DNA of 64,000 bases from Lachnospiraceae bacterium (lineage in GTDB: Bacteria > Bacillota > Clostridia > Lachnospirales > Lachnospiraceae). The stretch lies in the NCBI GenBank assembly GCA_017408735.1, contig JAFQUB010000011.1:1-64000 (forward strand), written 5' to 3'. Both the position numbers and the translations under genes were made by a program. Under the pieces are notes generated by a model. That model searched no databases. It was not told where the DNA came from and saw only the letters and a list, made by a program, of their open reading frames with translations. Of this stretch, positions 1-8,167 are shown piece after piece (the stretch's first letter is position 1; each line of letters starts with the position of its first letter).

Positions 1-127
1 GAACAGTCAAAGCTGTAAATATATAGATACAGATCCACAGTGCTTTAAGTATTATAATGGAGTATTCAATAAAACCCAAGAGATTTGGGAGAAAGGAGAA
101 TAATCCATTACCCTCAAAAGAGGATAA

Positions 128-1060
128 TTGGATTATACGAGATTTATGAGAAACATTAAGAGAGTTGCTGTGAGAATACTGATAGTATTAGTACTATGTA
201 GTGGCGTGAAAGATGTAGTTCCAAATGTTGCAACAGCGATAACTGCGGAGGCAGCATCAATAAAACTGTCTAAAACGAAATCTACAATGTATGTTGGTAA
301 TACTCTTCAATTAAAGCTAAAAGGAGCTACAGCTAAAAAAGTTAAATGGACATCCAGTAATAAATCAGTTGCAAAGGTTTCAAGTTCTGGAAAGGTATCT
401 GCATTAAAAAAGGGTACGGTTACAATTAAGGCTAAATATAAAAATGTAACATATAAATGTAAAGTTACAGTTAAGAGTGCAAAAATTTCTCAAAAAAAAT
501 TAACATTAAGAGTTGGACAAGGTTATGATTTAGAGGTTATTAATACCGTTGGAAAGATAACCTGGAAATCAAGTAATACAAAAGTTGCAAAAGTAAATTC
601 CAATGGTTATCTTAGTCCTAAAGCAGCAGGAAATACCAAGATAACTGCAAAAGTAGGGAAAGAAACTTATACTTGTACTTTGAAAGTTGTGCCAGCTTTT
701 TCAGAAAATGATTTTGTTTTTGACAATCCTGATGACGAAGGTTATACTAATTTTATAGATTATTCTACTAATAAAGGATCTAGCTGGTATTGGTTCTGGG
801 ATAATCCGGCTGGTAATTATAAATGTAACAGAAGCATTAATGTGGGAGATACATATAATAATTTTATATCAGCTTATGGATATTGTGAGAGTGTAGCAGT
901 TACATCTTATGATAAGTATAACAAGCATTTTAATAATTCTGCATATCCAAGAACAAAAGTGGTACTTTGTTATAAAGATTATTTTACACAGAATGAATAT
1001 TACAAAACTTTTTACTTTGACAGAAATGGAACGGTTGTGCTGATAATATGGCATAGATAG
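128..1060 (+). CDS. Secreted protein with two bacterial Ig-like (Big_2) domains
   Basis: The protein (310 aa) opens with a basic stretch and a hydrophobic segment (ILIVLVLCSG) typical of an export signal. Two Big_2-type repeats follow, at about residues 45-115 and 118-190, recognisable by the KVKWTSSNKSVAKV and KITWKSSNTKVAKV strands and G-x-V-x-A-L-K-K-G endings. The last 115 residues are rich in aromatic residues and resemble no family I can name. Big_2 domains usually act as spacers or adhesive modules on exported surface proteins. The start is uncertain: a TTG at 128 has an AAGAGG five bases upstream, while the in-frame ATG at 146 has no clear binding site but gives a tidier signal peptide. 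No anchor motif is visible. Confidence 0.8.
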   Translation: MDYTRFMRNIKRVAVRILIVLVLCSGVKDVVPNVATAITAEAASIKLSKTKSTMYVGNTLQLKLKGATAKKVKWTSSNKSVAKVSSSGKVSALKKGTVTIKAKYKNVTYKCKVTVKSAKISQKKLTLRVGQGYDLEVINTVGKITWKSSNTKVAKVNSNGYLSPKAAGNTKITAKVGKETYTCTLKVVPAFSENDFVFDNPDDEGYTNFIDYSTNKGSSWYWFWDNPAGNYKCNRSINVGDTYNNFISAYGYCESVAVTSYDKYNKHFNNSAYPRTKVVLCYKDYFTQNEYYKTFYFDRNGTVVLIIWHR

Positions 1061-1206
1061 TTTGAGGAGATTAAGAATTATTGGAAAGATATCCAATAGT
1101 TGGAATTGAAAAATAAAATAGAAAGGGGCTGTCGCAAAATTTGGGAAGCTCCTTTTTGGTTGCCCAAATTCCCAACAAAAGGAACAAGAAATGGAAAAGT
1201 AACACC

Positions 1207-1236
1207 TTGACAAACCTCAAACATAAGCTATATAAT
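1207..1236 (+). promoter_or_regulatory. Promoter of the ileS T-box leader
   Basis: TTGACA (1207-1212) and TATAAT (1231-1236) are separated by 18 bases. The start point would fall just before the T-box leader, so this is the likely sigma-70-type promoter of ileS. Confidence 0.75.
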
Positions 1237-1269
1237 CAACAATAGTGGTGAAATTTTTGCCAGAAAACA

Positions 1270-1604
1270 TATTGAAAATATAACAAAAACTAAGACGAAG
1301 ACAGTAAGTATTTTTAAAACTTTTAGCGAGCCGGAGTTGGTGGAAGTCCGGCAGGAGTAGAAAATACCGAATATCACTTCCGAGTTTCAGGCTGAACTGA
1401 GCTGTCACCTACTAGGTTTGAAAAGACCTCACCAAGGGCGGTGACATGCATCGCACGTAAATGACCAAAAAACGGTCATTAAGTGCTCATAGCTAGGTAC
1501 TGACGGCATCCTCCGTTACCGGGAACGCATATGATGGTATGTTGTAAATAGTGGTATAGCGAAATTTAACTCTCGTCTTTTTACAATAAGGCGGGAGTTT
1601 TTTG
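1270..1604 (+). promoter_or_regulatory. T-box riboswitch (isoleucine specifier)
   Basis: The leader carries the hallmarks of a T-box. A Stem I has the GAGCCGG...TTGGTGG...CCGGC arrangement (about 1325-1355). It is followed by a specifier loop with ATC, an Ile codon, in the context CCGAATATCACTTCCGAG (about 1368-1385). The T-box sequence, GTGGTATAGCG, lies near 1551, directly before an intrinsic terminator. It would sense uncharged tRNA-Ile and permit read-through into ileS. The outer boundaries are estimates. Confidence 0.85.
1568..1603 (+). terminator. T-box intrinsic terminator
   Basis: A stem of AACTCTCGTCTT with AAGGCGGGAGTT (two G-U pairs) is followed by TTTTTTG. The 5' side overlaps the T-box antiterminator sequence, as expected for transcriptional T-box control. 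Confidence 0.85.
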
Positions 1605-1896
1605 TATGTTGGCATATTGATAAGTTGGTGTAGGACATATAGGAATTTGGCTGGTGATACCGGTTCTGGGAGGTAAGTAGTTCTAAGTATCCCGAGTAGG
1701 AGTTGTGGTGAACGGACGCAACCGGAACACATTCGCCATCCATGGCTCAGGTGTTCCTTTTCCGGACGTCCTGTCCGGAAATTGCTAGGTAGTGGTCGGG
1801 ATACTAAGAACTACTAACCTCCCGCCACAGGCATCACCAGCCAAATTCCTATATGTCTTACGCTAACTTGTAGAAACATGCAAACATATAAAAAAT
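1598..1896 (+). repeat. Long imperfect inverted repeat with branched apex, between T-box and ileS
   Basis: The arms at about 1598-1695 and 1797-1896 are reverse complements over most of their length. The core block 1621-1658 pairs with 1836-1873 without a gap; its four differences (U/G or G/U) all remain wobble pairs in RNA. The 101-base apex holds further hairpins: GGAACAC (1724-1730) with GTGTTCC (1751-1757), which encloses GCCAT/ATGGC, and CCGGAC (1762-1767) with GTCCGG (1773-1778). No ORF is convincing inside. It could be a MITE-like insertion or a structured leader RNA. It ends a few tens of bases before the ileS ribosome binding site. Confidence 0.8.
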
Positions 1897-1940
1897 GTCC
1901 TTGGAAGAAAGGAATATTAAATAAAGAAAGGAAGAACAAC

Positions 1941-4900
1941 ATGTACGAAAAAGTATCCACAAATCTTAATTTCGTAGAACGCGAAAAGGCTACAGAGAAA
2001 TTCTGGGCGGATAATGACATTTTTAGAAAGAGTATGGAAAATCGTAAGGAGGGGGAAACTTATACTTTTTATGATGGTCCTCCAACTGCAAATGGTAAGC
2101 CACACATTGGTCATGTATTAACTCGTGTTATTAAGGATATGATTCCTCGTTACCGTACAATGAAAGGATATATGGTTCCTAGAAAAGCAGGATGGGATAC
2201 CCATGGACTTCCTGTAGAATTGGAAGTTGAAAAAATCCTTGGTTTAGATGGAAAAGAACAGATTGAAGAATATGGTTTAGAACCATTTATCAATAAATGT
2301 AAGGAAAGTGTTTGGAAATACAAAGGAATGTGGGAAGATTTCTCAGGTACAGTTGGTTTCTGGGCAGATATGGATAATCCATATGTTACTTACGACAATA
2401 ACTTTATTGAGTCTGAATGGTGGGCTTTGAAGGAAATTTGGAACAAAAAGCTTTTATATAAAGGATTCAAAATTGTACCATACTGTCCAAGATGTGGGAC
2501 ACCTCTTTCAGCACAGGAAGTGGCTCAGGGATATAAGACTGTAAAAGAACGTTCTGCAGTAGTTCGTTTTAAAGTGGTAGGAGAAGATGCTTACTTCTTA
2601 GCATGGACAACAACTCCATGGACATTGCCATCTAACGTAGGTCTTTGTATGAATCCGGAAGAAACTTACTGCAAGGTAAAAGCAGTAGACGGATATACTT
2701 ACTACATGGCAGAAGCACTGTTAGATAAGGTACTTGGAAAACTTGTAGAAAGCGAAGATGAAAAAGCTTACGAAGTATTAGAAACCTACAAAGGTAAAGA
2801 TTTAGAATACAAAGAATATGAACCTTTATTTGAATGTACCGGAGAAGCAGTGAAAAAGCAGGCAGGTAAAAAGGCACATATTGTTACTTGCGATGATTAT
2901 GTTACGATGTCTGATGGTACAGGTATTGTTCATATTGCACCGGCATTTGGTGAAGACGATGCCAGCGTGGGAAGAAAATATGATTTGGCATTTATCCAGT
3001 TTGTAAACGGAAAAGGTGAAATGACAGAAGAAACTCCATATGCAGGTACTTTCTGTAAAAAAGCTGACCCGGCTATCTTAAAAGATTTGGAAAGCAAGGG
3101 ACTGTTATTTGATGCACCAAAATTTGAACATGAATACCCACACTGTTGGAGATGTGATACACCATTAATTTACTATGCAAGAGAATCATGGTTTATCAAA
3201 ATGACAGAAGTTAAAGATGATTTGATTGCAAATAACAATAAAATCAACTGGATTCCTGAAAGCATCGGAAAAGGTCGTTTTGGTGACTGGTTAGAAAATG
3301 TTCAGGATTGGGGTATCAGCCGTAACCGTTATTGGGGAACTCCATTAAACATCTGGGAATGTGAATGTGGATGTATGCATTCTATCGGAAGTATTGAAGA
3401 ATTAAAGAGCATGAGCGATAACTGTCCGGACGAAATTGAACTTCACCGTCCATATATTGATGCAGTGACCATCAAGTGTCCTGACTGTGGAAAAGAAATG
3501 CACAGAGTACCGGAAGTAATCGACTGCTGGTTTGACTCAGGAGCAATGCCATTTGCACAGCATCATTATCCGTTTGAAAATAAGGATTTATTTGAAAAGC
3601 AGTTCCCTGCAAACTTTATTTCTGAAGCGGTAGACCAGACCAGAGGATGGTTCTATTCCTTGCTTGCAGAATCTACCATTTTATTTAATGAGCCTGCATA
3701 CAAGAATGTTATCGTACTTGGTCACGTTCAGGATGAAAACGGACAGAAGATGTCTAAATCCAAAGGAAATGCAGTAGACCCATTTGATGCATTAAATGAA
3801 TTTGGTGCAGATGCGGTAAGATGGTATTTCTACATCAACTCTGCTCCATGGCTTCCAAACCGTTTCTACGGAAAGGCAGTAACCGAAGGTCAGAGAAAGT
3901 TTATGGGTACACTTTGGAATACCTATGCATTCTTCGTGCTTTATGCAAATATTGATGAATTTGATGCCACAAAATATGAATTAGAATATGATAAATTATC
4001 TGTTATGGATAAATGGCTGTTATCCAAGTTAAATTCTGTAGTAAAAGCAGTAGATAACAACTTAGATACCTACAAGATTCCGGAAGCAGCAAGAGCGTTG
4101 GCTGAATTTGTAGATGATATGAGTAACTGGTATGTAAGACGTTGCCGTGACCGTTTCTGGGCAAAAGGAATGGAACAGGATAAGATTAACGCTTACATGA
4201 CATTATATACTTCATTGGTAACTATCTGTAAGACAGCAGCACCAATGATTCCATTTATGACAGAAGATATTTACCAGAACTTAGTAAGAAGTATTGACAA
4301 AACAGCTCCGGAAAGTATTCATTTATGTGACTTCCCTACGGTAAATGAAAGCTTTATTGACAAAGATTTAGAAGACAATATGGATGCTGTGTTGAAATTT
4401 GTAGTAATGGGACGTGCCGCAAGAAATGCAGCAAACATTAAAAACCGTCAGCCAATCGGAACAATGTTTATTAAGGCTGGTAAAGAATTAAGTGACTTCT
4501 ACAAAGAAATCATTGCAGATGAATTAAATGTGAAAACAGTGAACTTTACAGACGATGTTCGTGAATTTACATCTTATACCTTTAAGCCACAGTTAAAGAC
4601 CGTAGGACCGAAATACGGAAAACTGTTAGGTGGAATTAAGGCAGCATTAAGCTCTTTAGACGGAAATGCAGCTATGGATGAATTAAATGAAAAAGGTGCA
4701 TTACATTTAGACATCAACGGAGAAGCAGTAGAGCTTACAAAAGAAGACCTGCTTATCGATATGGCTCAGATGGATGGTTATGTATCTGAAGGTGATAACG
4801 AAGCAACAGTAGTATTAGATACTAATTTAACAGAAGAATTAATCGAAGAAGGATTCGTTCGTGAACTTATCAGCAAAATCCAGACCATGCGTAAAGAAGC

Positions 4901-5096
4901 CGGATTTGAAGTTATGGATAAGATTGCAATTTACGAAACCGGAAGCGATAAAGTAACAGAAATTCTGAACAAGTTTGGCGAAACCATTAAGGAAGAAGTT
5001 CTTGCAGTTGACCTTGTGTTGGGAGAAACAAAGGGATATGTGAAGGAATGGAATATTAATGGGGAAGATGTTGTACTTGGTGTGGAAAAACAATAG
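1941..5096 (+). CDS. ileS: Isoleucyl-tRNA synthetase
   Basis: A class I aminoacyl-tRNA synthetase (1051 aa) that charges tRNA-Ile. The HIGH motif is PHIGH at residues 54-58 and the KMSKS motif is KMSKS near residue 603. The editing domain lies between them (TTTPWTLPSN region). Cysteine pairs that could bind zinc are seen as CPRCG, CWRCD and CPDCG. The start is the ATG preceded by AAAGGAAGAACAAC rather than the upstream in-frame ATG at 1878, which lies in the inverted-repeat leader and lacks a good site. The length and the lack of a C-terminal zinc finger suggest the longer IleRS subtype, but that assignment needs a phylogeny. Expression is probably controlled by the upstream Ile T-box. Confidence 0.97.
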   Translation: MYEKVSTNLNFVEREKATEKFWADNDIFRKSMENRKEGETYTFYDGPPTANGKPHIGHVLTRVIKDMIPRYRTMKGYMVPRKAGWDTHGLPVELEVEKILGLDGKEQIEEYGLEPFINKCKESVWKYKGMWEDFSGTVGFWADMDNPYVTYDNNFIESEWWALKEIWNKKLLYKGFKIVPYCPRCGTPLSAQEVAQGYKTVKERSAVVRFKVVGEDAYFLAWTTTPWTLPSNVGLCMNPEETYCKVKAVDGYTYYMAEALLDKVLGKLVESEDEKAYEVLETYKGKDLEYKEYEPLFECTGEAVKKQAGKKAHIVTCDDYVTMSDGTGIVHIAPAFGEDDASVGRKYDLAFIQFVNGKGEMTEETPYAGTFCKKADPAILKDLESKGLLFDAPKFEHEYPHCWRCDTPLIYYARESWFIKMTEVKDDLIANNNKINWIPESIGKGRFGDWLENVQDWGISRNRYWGTPLNIWECECGCMHSIGSIEELKSMSDNCPDEIELHRPYIDAVTIKCPDCGKEMHRVPEVIDCWFDSGAMPFAQHHYPFENKDLFEKQFPANFISEAVDQTRGWFYSLLAESTILFNEPAYKNVIVLGHVQDENGQKMSKSKGNAVDPFDALNEFGADAVRWYFYINSAPWLPNRFYGKAVTEGQRKFMGTLWNTYAFFVLYANIDEFDATKYELEYDKLSVMDKWLLSKLNSVVKAVDNNLDTYKIPEAARALAEFVDDMSNWYVRRCRDRFWAKGMEQDKINAYMTLYTSLVTICKTAAPMIPFMTEDIYQNLVRSIDKTAPESIHLCDFPTVNESFIDKDLEDNMDAVLKFVVMGRAARNAANIKNRQPIGTMFIKAGKELSDFYKEIIADELNVKTVNFTDDVREFTSYTFKPQLKTVGPKYGKLLGGIKAALSSLDGNAAMDELNEKGALHLDINGEAVELTKEDLLIDMAQMDGYVSEGDNEATVVLDTNLTEELIEEGFVRELISKIQTMRKEAGFEVMDKIAIYETGSDKVTEILNKFGETIKEEVLAVDLVLGETKGYVKEWNINGEDVVLGVEKQ

Positions 5097-5106
5097 AAAA
5101 AAGAGA

Positions 5107-5134
5107 GGTGCTGTGGATAACCGCAGCACCTTTT
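5107..5134 (+). terminator. ileS terminator
   Basis: A ten-base-pair stem GGTGCTGTGG / CCGCAGCACC with a four-base loop is followed by TTTT eight bases or so after the ileS stop. Confidence 0.85.
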
Positions 5135-5163
5135 GGTTTAGAATAAAAATTTCAAATTCTATC

Positions 5164-5192
5164 TTGCATACTCTTTTCAAAAGTGATATCAT
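5164..5192 (+). promoter_or_regulatory. Promoter of the SPFH gene
   Basis: TTGCAT and TATCAT are separated by 17 bases. They lie about 35 bases before the SPFH gene start and after the ileS terminator. Confidence 0.55.
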
Positions 5193-5225
5193 AATGATAT
5201 CAAAAAGAAAGGGAAGTGATTTGTT

Positions 5226-6215
5226 ATGGAAGAAAAAATTATAAGTGGCAAAAAGAATGGAATGGCAGTATTACTATTAAGTATCGTTGTAGCAGTTGCA
5301 TCTGTCTTTGGAATTATTTTTGGTGCAATTAAGGTAGAGGACGGCGAAAGTCCGTTGCTTCTCATTGTGTCAATTGTAGTGAGTGTGATTAATTGCTTTA
5401 TCTGGCCGGGATTAAGAGTATTAAGACCACAGGAAGCATTGGTTTTAACTTTATTTGGAAAGTACATTGGAACTATTAAAGAACCGGGATTTTATTTTGT
5501 AAATCCTTTCTGTTCCGCAGTAAATCCTGCAGCAAAGACACATTTAAACCAGAGTGGTGATGTAAATAGTAAAACTACACCGGAAACCGCAGAAGCTCCA
5601 ACCAAGAAGATTTCCTTAAAAATTATGACATTAAATAACAACCGCCAGAAAATTAATGACTGTCTGGGTAATCCGGTAGAGATTGGAATTGCTGTTACAT
5701 GGCGTATTACAGATACTGCTAAGGCAGTGTTTAATGTAGATAATTACAAGGAGTTCTTGTCCTTACAGTGTGATAGTGCATTGAGAAATATCGTGCGTAT
5801 TTATCCTTATGATGTGGCAGAAAATGTAGATACAACGGGAGATGGAATCGCAGATGAAGGAAGCCTTAGAGGTTCCAGTGACACAGTAGCAAACCGAATT
5901 AAAGATGAAATTCAGAAACGTGTCAATGAAGCAGGTATTGAAATTGTAGAAGCACGTATCACATACTTAGCTTATGCACCGGAAATTGCAGCAGTAATGC
6001 TTCAAAGACAGCAGGCTTCCGCAATTATTGACGCAAGAAAGATGATTGTTGATGGTGCGGTTGGAATGGTAGAAATGGCTTTGGAACGCCTTAACGAAAA
6101 AGAAATTGTAAATTTAGACGAAGAAAGAAAGGCTGCTATGGTTTCGAATCTTTTGGTGGTATTGTGCGGAAACCATGATGCTCAGCCAATTGTCAACTCA
6201 GGAAGCTTGTATTAA
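5226..6215 (+). CDS. SPFH/Band 7 family membrane protein
   Basis: A 329-residue protein with two hydrophobic N-terminal segments (about residues 12-35 and 42-65). An SPFH (stomatin/prohibitin/flotillin) domain follows, recognisable from [28 protein letters not shown] and the later ATWRITDT-like and [14 protein letters not shown] strands. SPFH proteins form large membrane-associated oligomers and often scaffold membrane complexes; the specific role here is unknown. The start ATG has GGGAAGTGATTTGTT before it. The stop lies two bases before a small ribbon-helix-helix gene, so the two are probably translated together. Confidence 0.9.
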   Translation: MEEKIISGKKNGMAVLLLSIVVAVASVFGIIFGAIKVEDGESPLLLIVSIVVSVINCFIWPGLRVLRPQEALVLTLFGKYIGTIKEPGFYFVNPFCSAVNPAAKTHLNQSGDVNSKTTPETAEAPTKKISLKIMTLNNNRQKINDCLGNPVEIGIAVTWRITDTAKAVFNVDNYKEFLSLQCDSALRNIVRIYPYDVAENVDTTGDGIADEGSLRGSSDTVANRIKDEIQKRVNEAGIEIVEARITYLAYAPEIAAVMLQRQQASAIIDARKMIVDGAVGMVEMALERLNEKEIVNLDEERKAAMVSNLLVVLCGNHDAQPIVNSGSLY

Positions 6216-6217
6216 TT

Positions 6218-6418
6218 ATGGCAGATAATAGTAAAAAACAAGTTCCATTAAGGCTATCTACCAAGTTATATGATGCCATTGCAGCCTGGGCAGAAGATGA
6301 TTTTCGCTCAGTGAATGGTCAGATTGAATATTTGCTGACGGAATGTGTAAGACAGCGTAAGAAAAATGGGAAATATGTATCCGACGAAATAGATGTTCCG
6401 CCGGAACTGGATATTTAG
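6218..6418 (+). CDS. Small ribbon-helix-helix (Arc-like) protein
   Basis: The protein is only 66 residues long. The segment [20 protein letters not shown] followed by a helix ([19 protein letters not shown]) matches the beta-strand, helix, helix pattern of Arc/MetJ-type DNA-binding proteins. It begins two bases after the SPFH stop, with the end of that gene supplying the ribosome binding region. It may regulate the SPFH operon or report on SPFH complexes; this is inference from the coupling. The tail ([11 protein letters not shown]) is acidic. Confidence 0.85.
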   Translation: MADNSKKQVPLRLSTKLYDAIAAWAEDDFRSVNGQIEYLLTECVRQRKKNGKYVSDEIDVPPELDI

Positions 6419-6458
6419 AAAAATAGAATGAATTAGATCCAGAATTGCACTGGATAGT

Positions 6459-6496
6459 GAAAAGTGAGTAGTACAAATTTGGCTGCTCACTTTTTC
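6459..6496 (+). terminator. Terminator of the SPFH/RHH operon
   Basis: GAAAAGTGAGTAG pairs with CTGCTCACTTTTTC. A 12-base-pair stem with a T-rich 3' side lies 40 bases after the RHH stop. Confidence 0.8.
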
Positions 6497-6510
6497 CTAT
6501 GATTAAACAA

Positions 6511-6630
6511 ATTTTTAGAAAAAGTGCGAAATTATAGAAATGAATTTCTTGAAAAAGTGTTAAAACAAGACTATGAATTTCTTGAAAAGGTGTAATAAAA
6601 TGATTTTCAATTTTTTGAAAACGTGTTAAA
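6511..6630 (+). repeat. Four tandem 33-bp repeats
   Basis: Imperfect copies of ATTTCTTGAAAAAGTGTTAA begin at 6511, 6544, 6577 and 6610, a spacing of exactly 33 bases each time. Read in one plus frame they encode an 11-residue unit of the type EFLEKVLKQDY, but with stop codons in the third unit and no plausible start. The fourth copy supplies the -35 box of the next gene. Confidence 0.8.
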
Positions 6631-6643
6631 ATGATTGTATACA
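6615..6643 (+). promoter_or_regulatory. Promoter of the DUF4143-type ATPase
   Basis: TTGAAA (in the last 33-bp repeat) and TATACA are separated by 17 bases. The expected start point is about 55 bases upstream of the gene. Confidence 0.6.
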
Positions 6644-6708
6644 AAGTCACATAATGGTAATTACTAAACAAAATGGATTGTGTAAAATGGCTGGAGGTAG
6701 CAGAGTTT

Positions 6709-8052
6709 ATGGAATTAAAGAGAAAGGTTTATCAAAAACTTCTTGATTGGAAAATACAGAGCAATGGAAAGACAGCTATCTTAATCGAAGGAGCAAGACG
6801 TATTGGAAAGAGTCATATTGCGGAATACTTTGGAAAAGAAGAATATAAATCCTATATTATTGTAGATTTTTCAAGAATAAATCCACAAATTATAGATGTA
6901 TTTGAAAATGATATTATGGATTTGAATTGTTTTTTTGAAAAATTATCTTTATTTTATGGTGTAAAATTGTATGAAAGAGATTCCCTGATTATATTTGATG
7001 AAGTTCAACTGTATCCAAAGGCCAGACAGTTAATCAAACATTTGGTGGCGGATGGACGTTTTGACTATCTGGAAACAGGTTCTTTGATAACATTGAAAAA
7101 GAATACAAAAGATATTGTAATTCCATCAGAAGAAGAATGTATTAATATGTATCCATTAGACTTTGAAGAATTTCTATGGGCGCAGGGAGATGATATGACA
7201 TATGATTATGTCAGACGTTGCTTTGAAAAACAAGTGCCTTTGGGCGAGGCTATTCATAGAAAAGTAATGAACATGTTTCGGCGATATATGCTTGTGGGAG
7301 GAATGCCTCAGGCAGTGATAGAATATCTGGAACACAATGATTTTGAATCCACAGATAAAATAAAAAGACAAATTTTAAAATTATACAGGGATGATGTTAC
7401 AAAATTTGCAGATGGATATGAAAGCAAAGTGCTAGCTATTTTTGATGGAGTACCATCACAACTATCAAAACATGAGAAAAAATATAAATTATCCTCATTA
7501 AAAAAAGAAGCAAAATTCAGAGATTATGAAGATTCTTTTATGTGGCTGGATGATGCAAAGGTGATTAATGTTTGTTTTAATTCTTGTGACCCTAATGTGG
7601 GGTTACGATTAAATGAAGACAGACTGACTTTGAAATGTTATATGGCAGATACAGGTTTATTGTTTAGCCATACTTTTTCAGATACAGAATTGACGGAAGA
7701 TGAAATATACAAAGCAATATTGTTTGATCGTTTATCAATAAATGAAGGAATGTTTTTGGAAAATATAGTGGCACAAATGCTTGTAAGCAGAGGATATCAT
7801 TTGTTTTTCTATTCTAGAAATGATAGAGAAGATAAAAATAATAGAATGGAGATTGATTTTCTTATACGAAAAGGCAAAAAGATATGTCCGTTGGAAGTTA
7901 AATCTTCGGCATATAATAAGCATTCTTCTTTAGATAAGTTTGCAAATAAATTTTCAGGAAAAGTAGGAAATAAGTTTATTGTTTATACAAAAGATTTAAA
8001 GTGTGAAGATGATATAGTATATTTGCCGATTTATATGATGTTATGTTTATAA
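6709..8052 (+). CDS. AAA-type ATPase with DUF4143-like C-terminus
   Basis: A 447-residue ATPase of the AAA_14/DUF4143 kind. The Walker A motif is GARRIGKS (residues 28-35), Walker B is LIIFDEVQ near residue 93, and MYPLDFEEFLWA follows in the usual place. The C-terminal part ends in EIDFLIRKGKKICPLEVKSS, the nuclease-like PD-(D/E)XK trace seen in this family. Function in the family is largely unknown; these genes are scattered and apparently mobile. The ATG at 6709 is chosen because GGAGG lies 11 bases upstream; the in-frame ATG at 6673 has no binding site. The gene stands alone, with its own promoter in a tandem repeat. Confidence 0.88.
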   Translation: MELKRKVYQKLLDWKIQSNGKTAILIEGARRIGKSHIAEYFGKEEYKSYIIVDFSRINPQIIDVFENDIMDLNCFFEKLSLFYGVKLYERDSLIIFDEVQLYPKARQLIKHLVADGRFDYLETGSLITLKKNTKDIVIPSEEECINMYPLDFEEFLWAQGDDMTYDYVRRCFEKQVPLGEAIHRKVMNMFRRYMLVGGMPQAVIEYLEHNDFESTDKIKRQILKLYRDDVTKFADGYESKVLAIFDGVPSQLSKHEKKYKLSSLKKEAKFRDYEDSFMWLDDAKVINVCFNSCDPNVGLRLNEDRLTLKCYMADTGLLFSHTFSDTELTEDEIYKAILFDRLSINEGMFLENIVAQMLVSRGYHLFFYSRNDREDKNNRMEIDFLIRKGKKICPLEVKSSAYNKHSSLDKFANKFSGKVGNKFIVYTKDLKCEDDIVYLPIYMMLCL

Positions 8053-8167
8053 AAAACATGGAAAAAAGTTCTGAAAAAGATTTATGTTTCACTTCCAAAA
8101 TGACGATAATAAATTTATGTATAAATTCATATAAAAGATATGAGTTTAATAAGGAGGAGGTACAACA

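Noticed and set aside
1122-1180. GGGGCTGTCGCAAAA resembling an insertion-sequence end
   Set aside because: Only one end could be seen and no transposase or second inverted end was found; the A/T-rich surroundings make chance likely.
1493-1743. Minus-strand frames of 75-79 codons in the ileS leader
   Set aside because: They lie opposite the T-box and inverted repeat; no binding site and no resemblance to proteins.
6499-6600. Small gene encoded by the 33-bp repeats
   Set aside because: In-frame stop codons interrupt the third unit, and no start codon with a binding site opens the frame.
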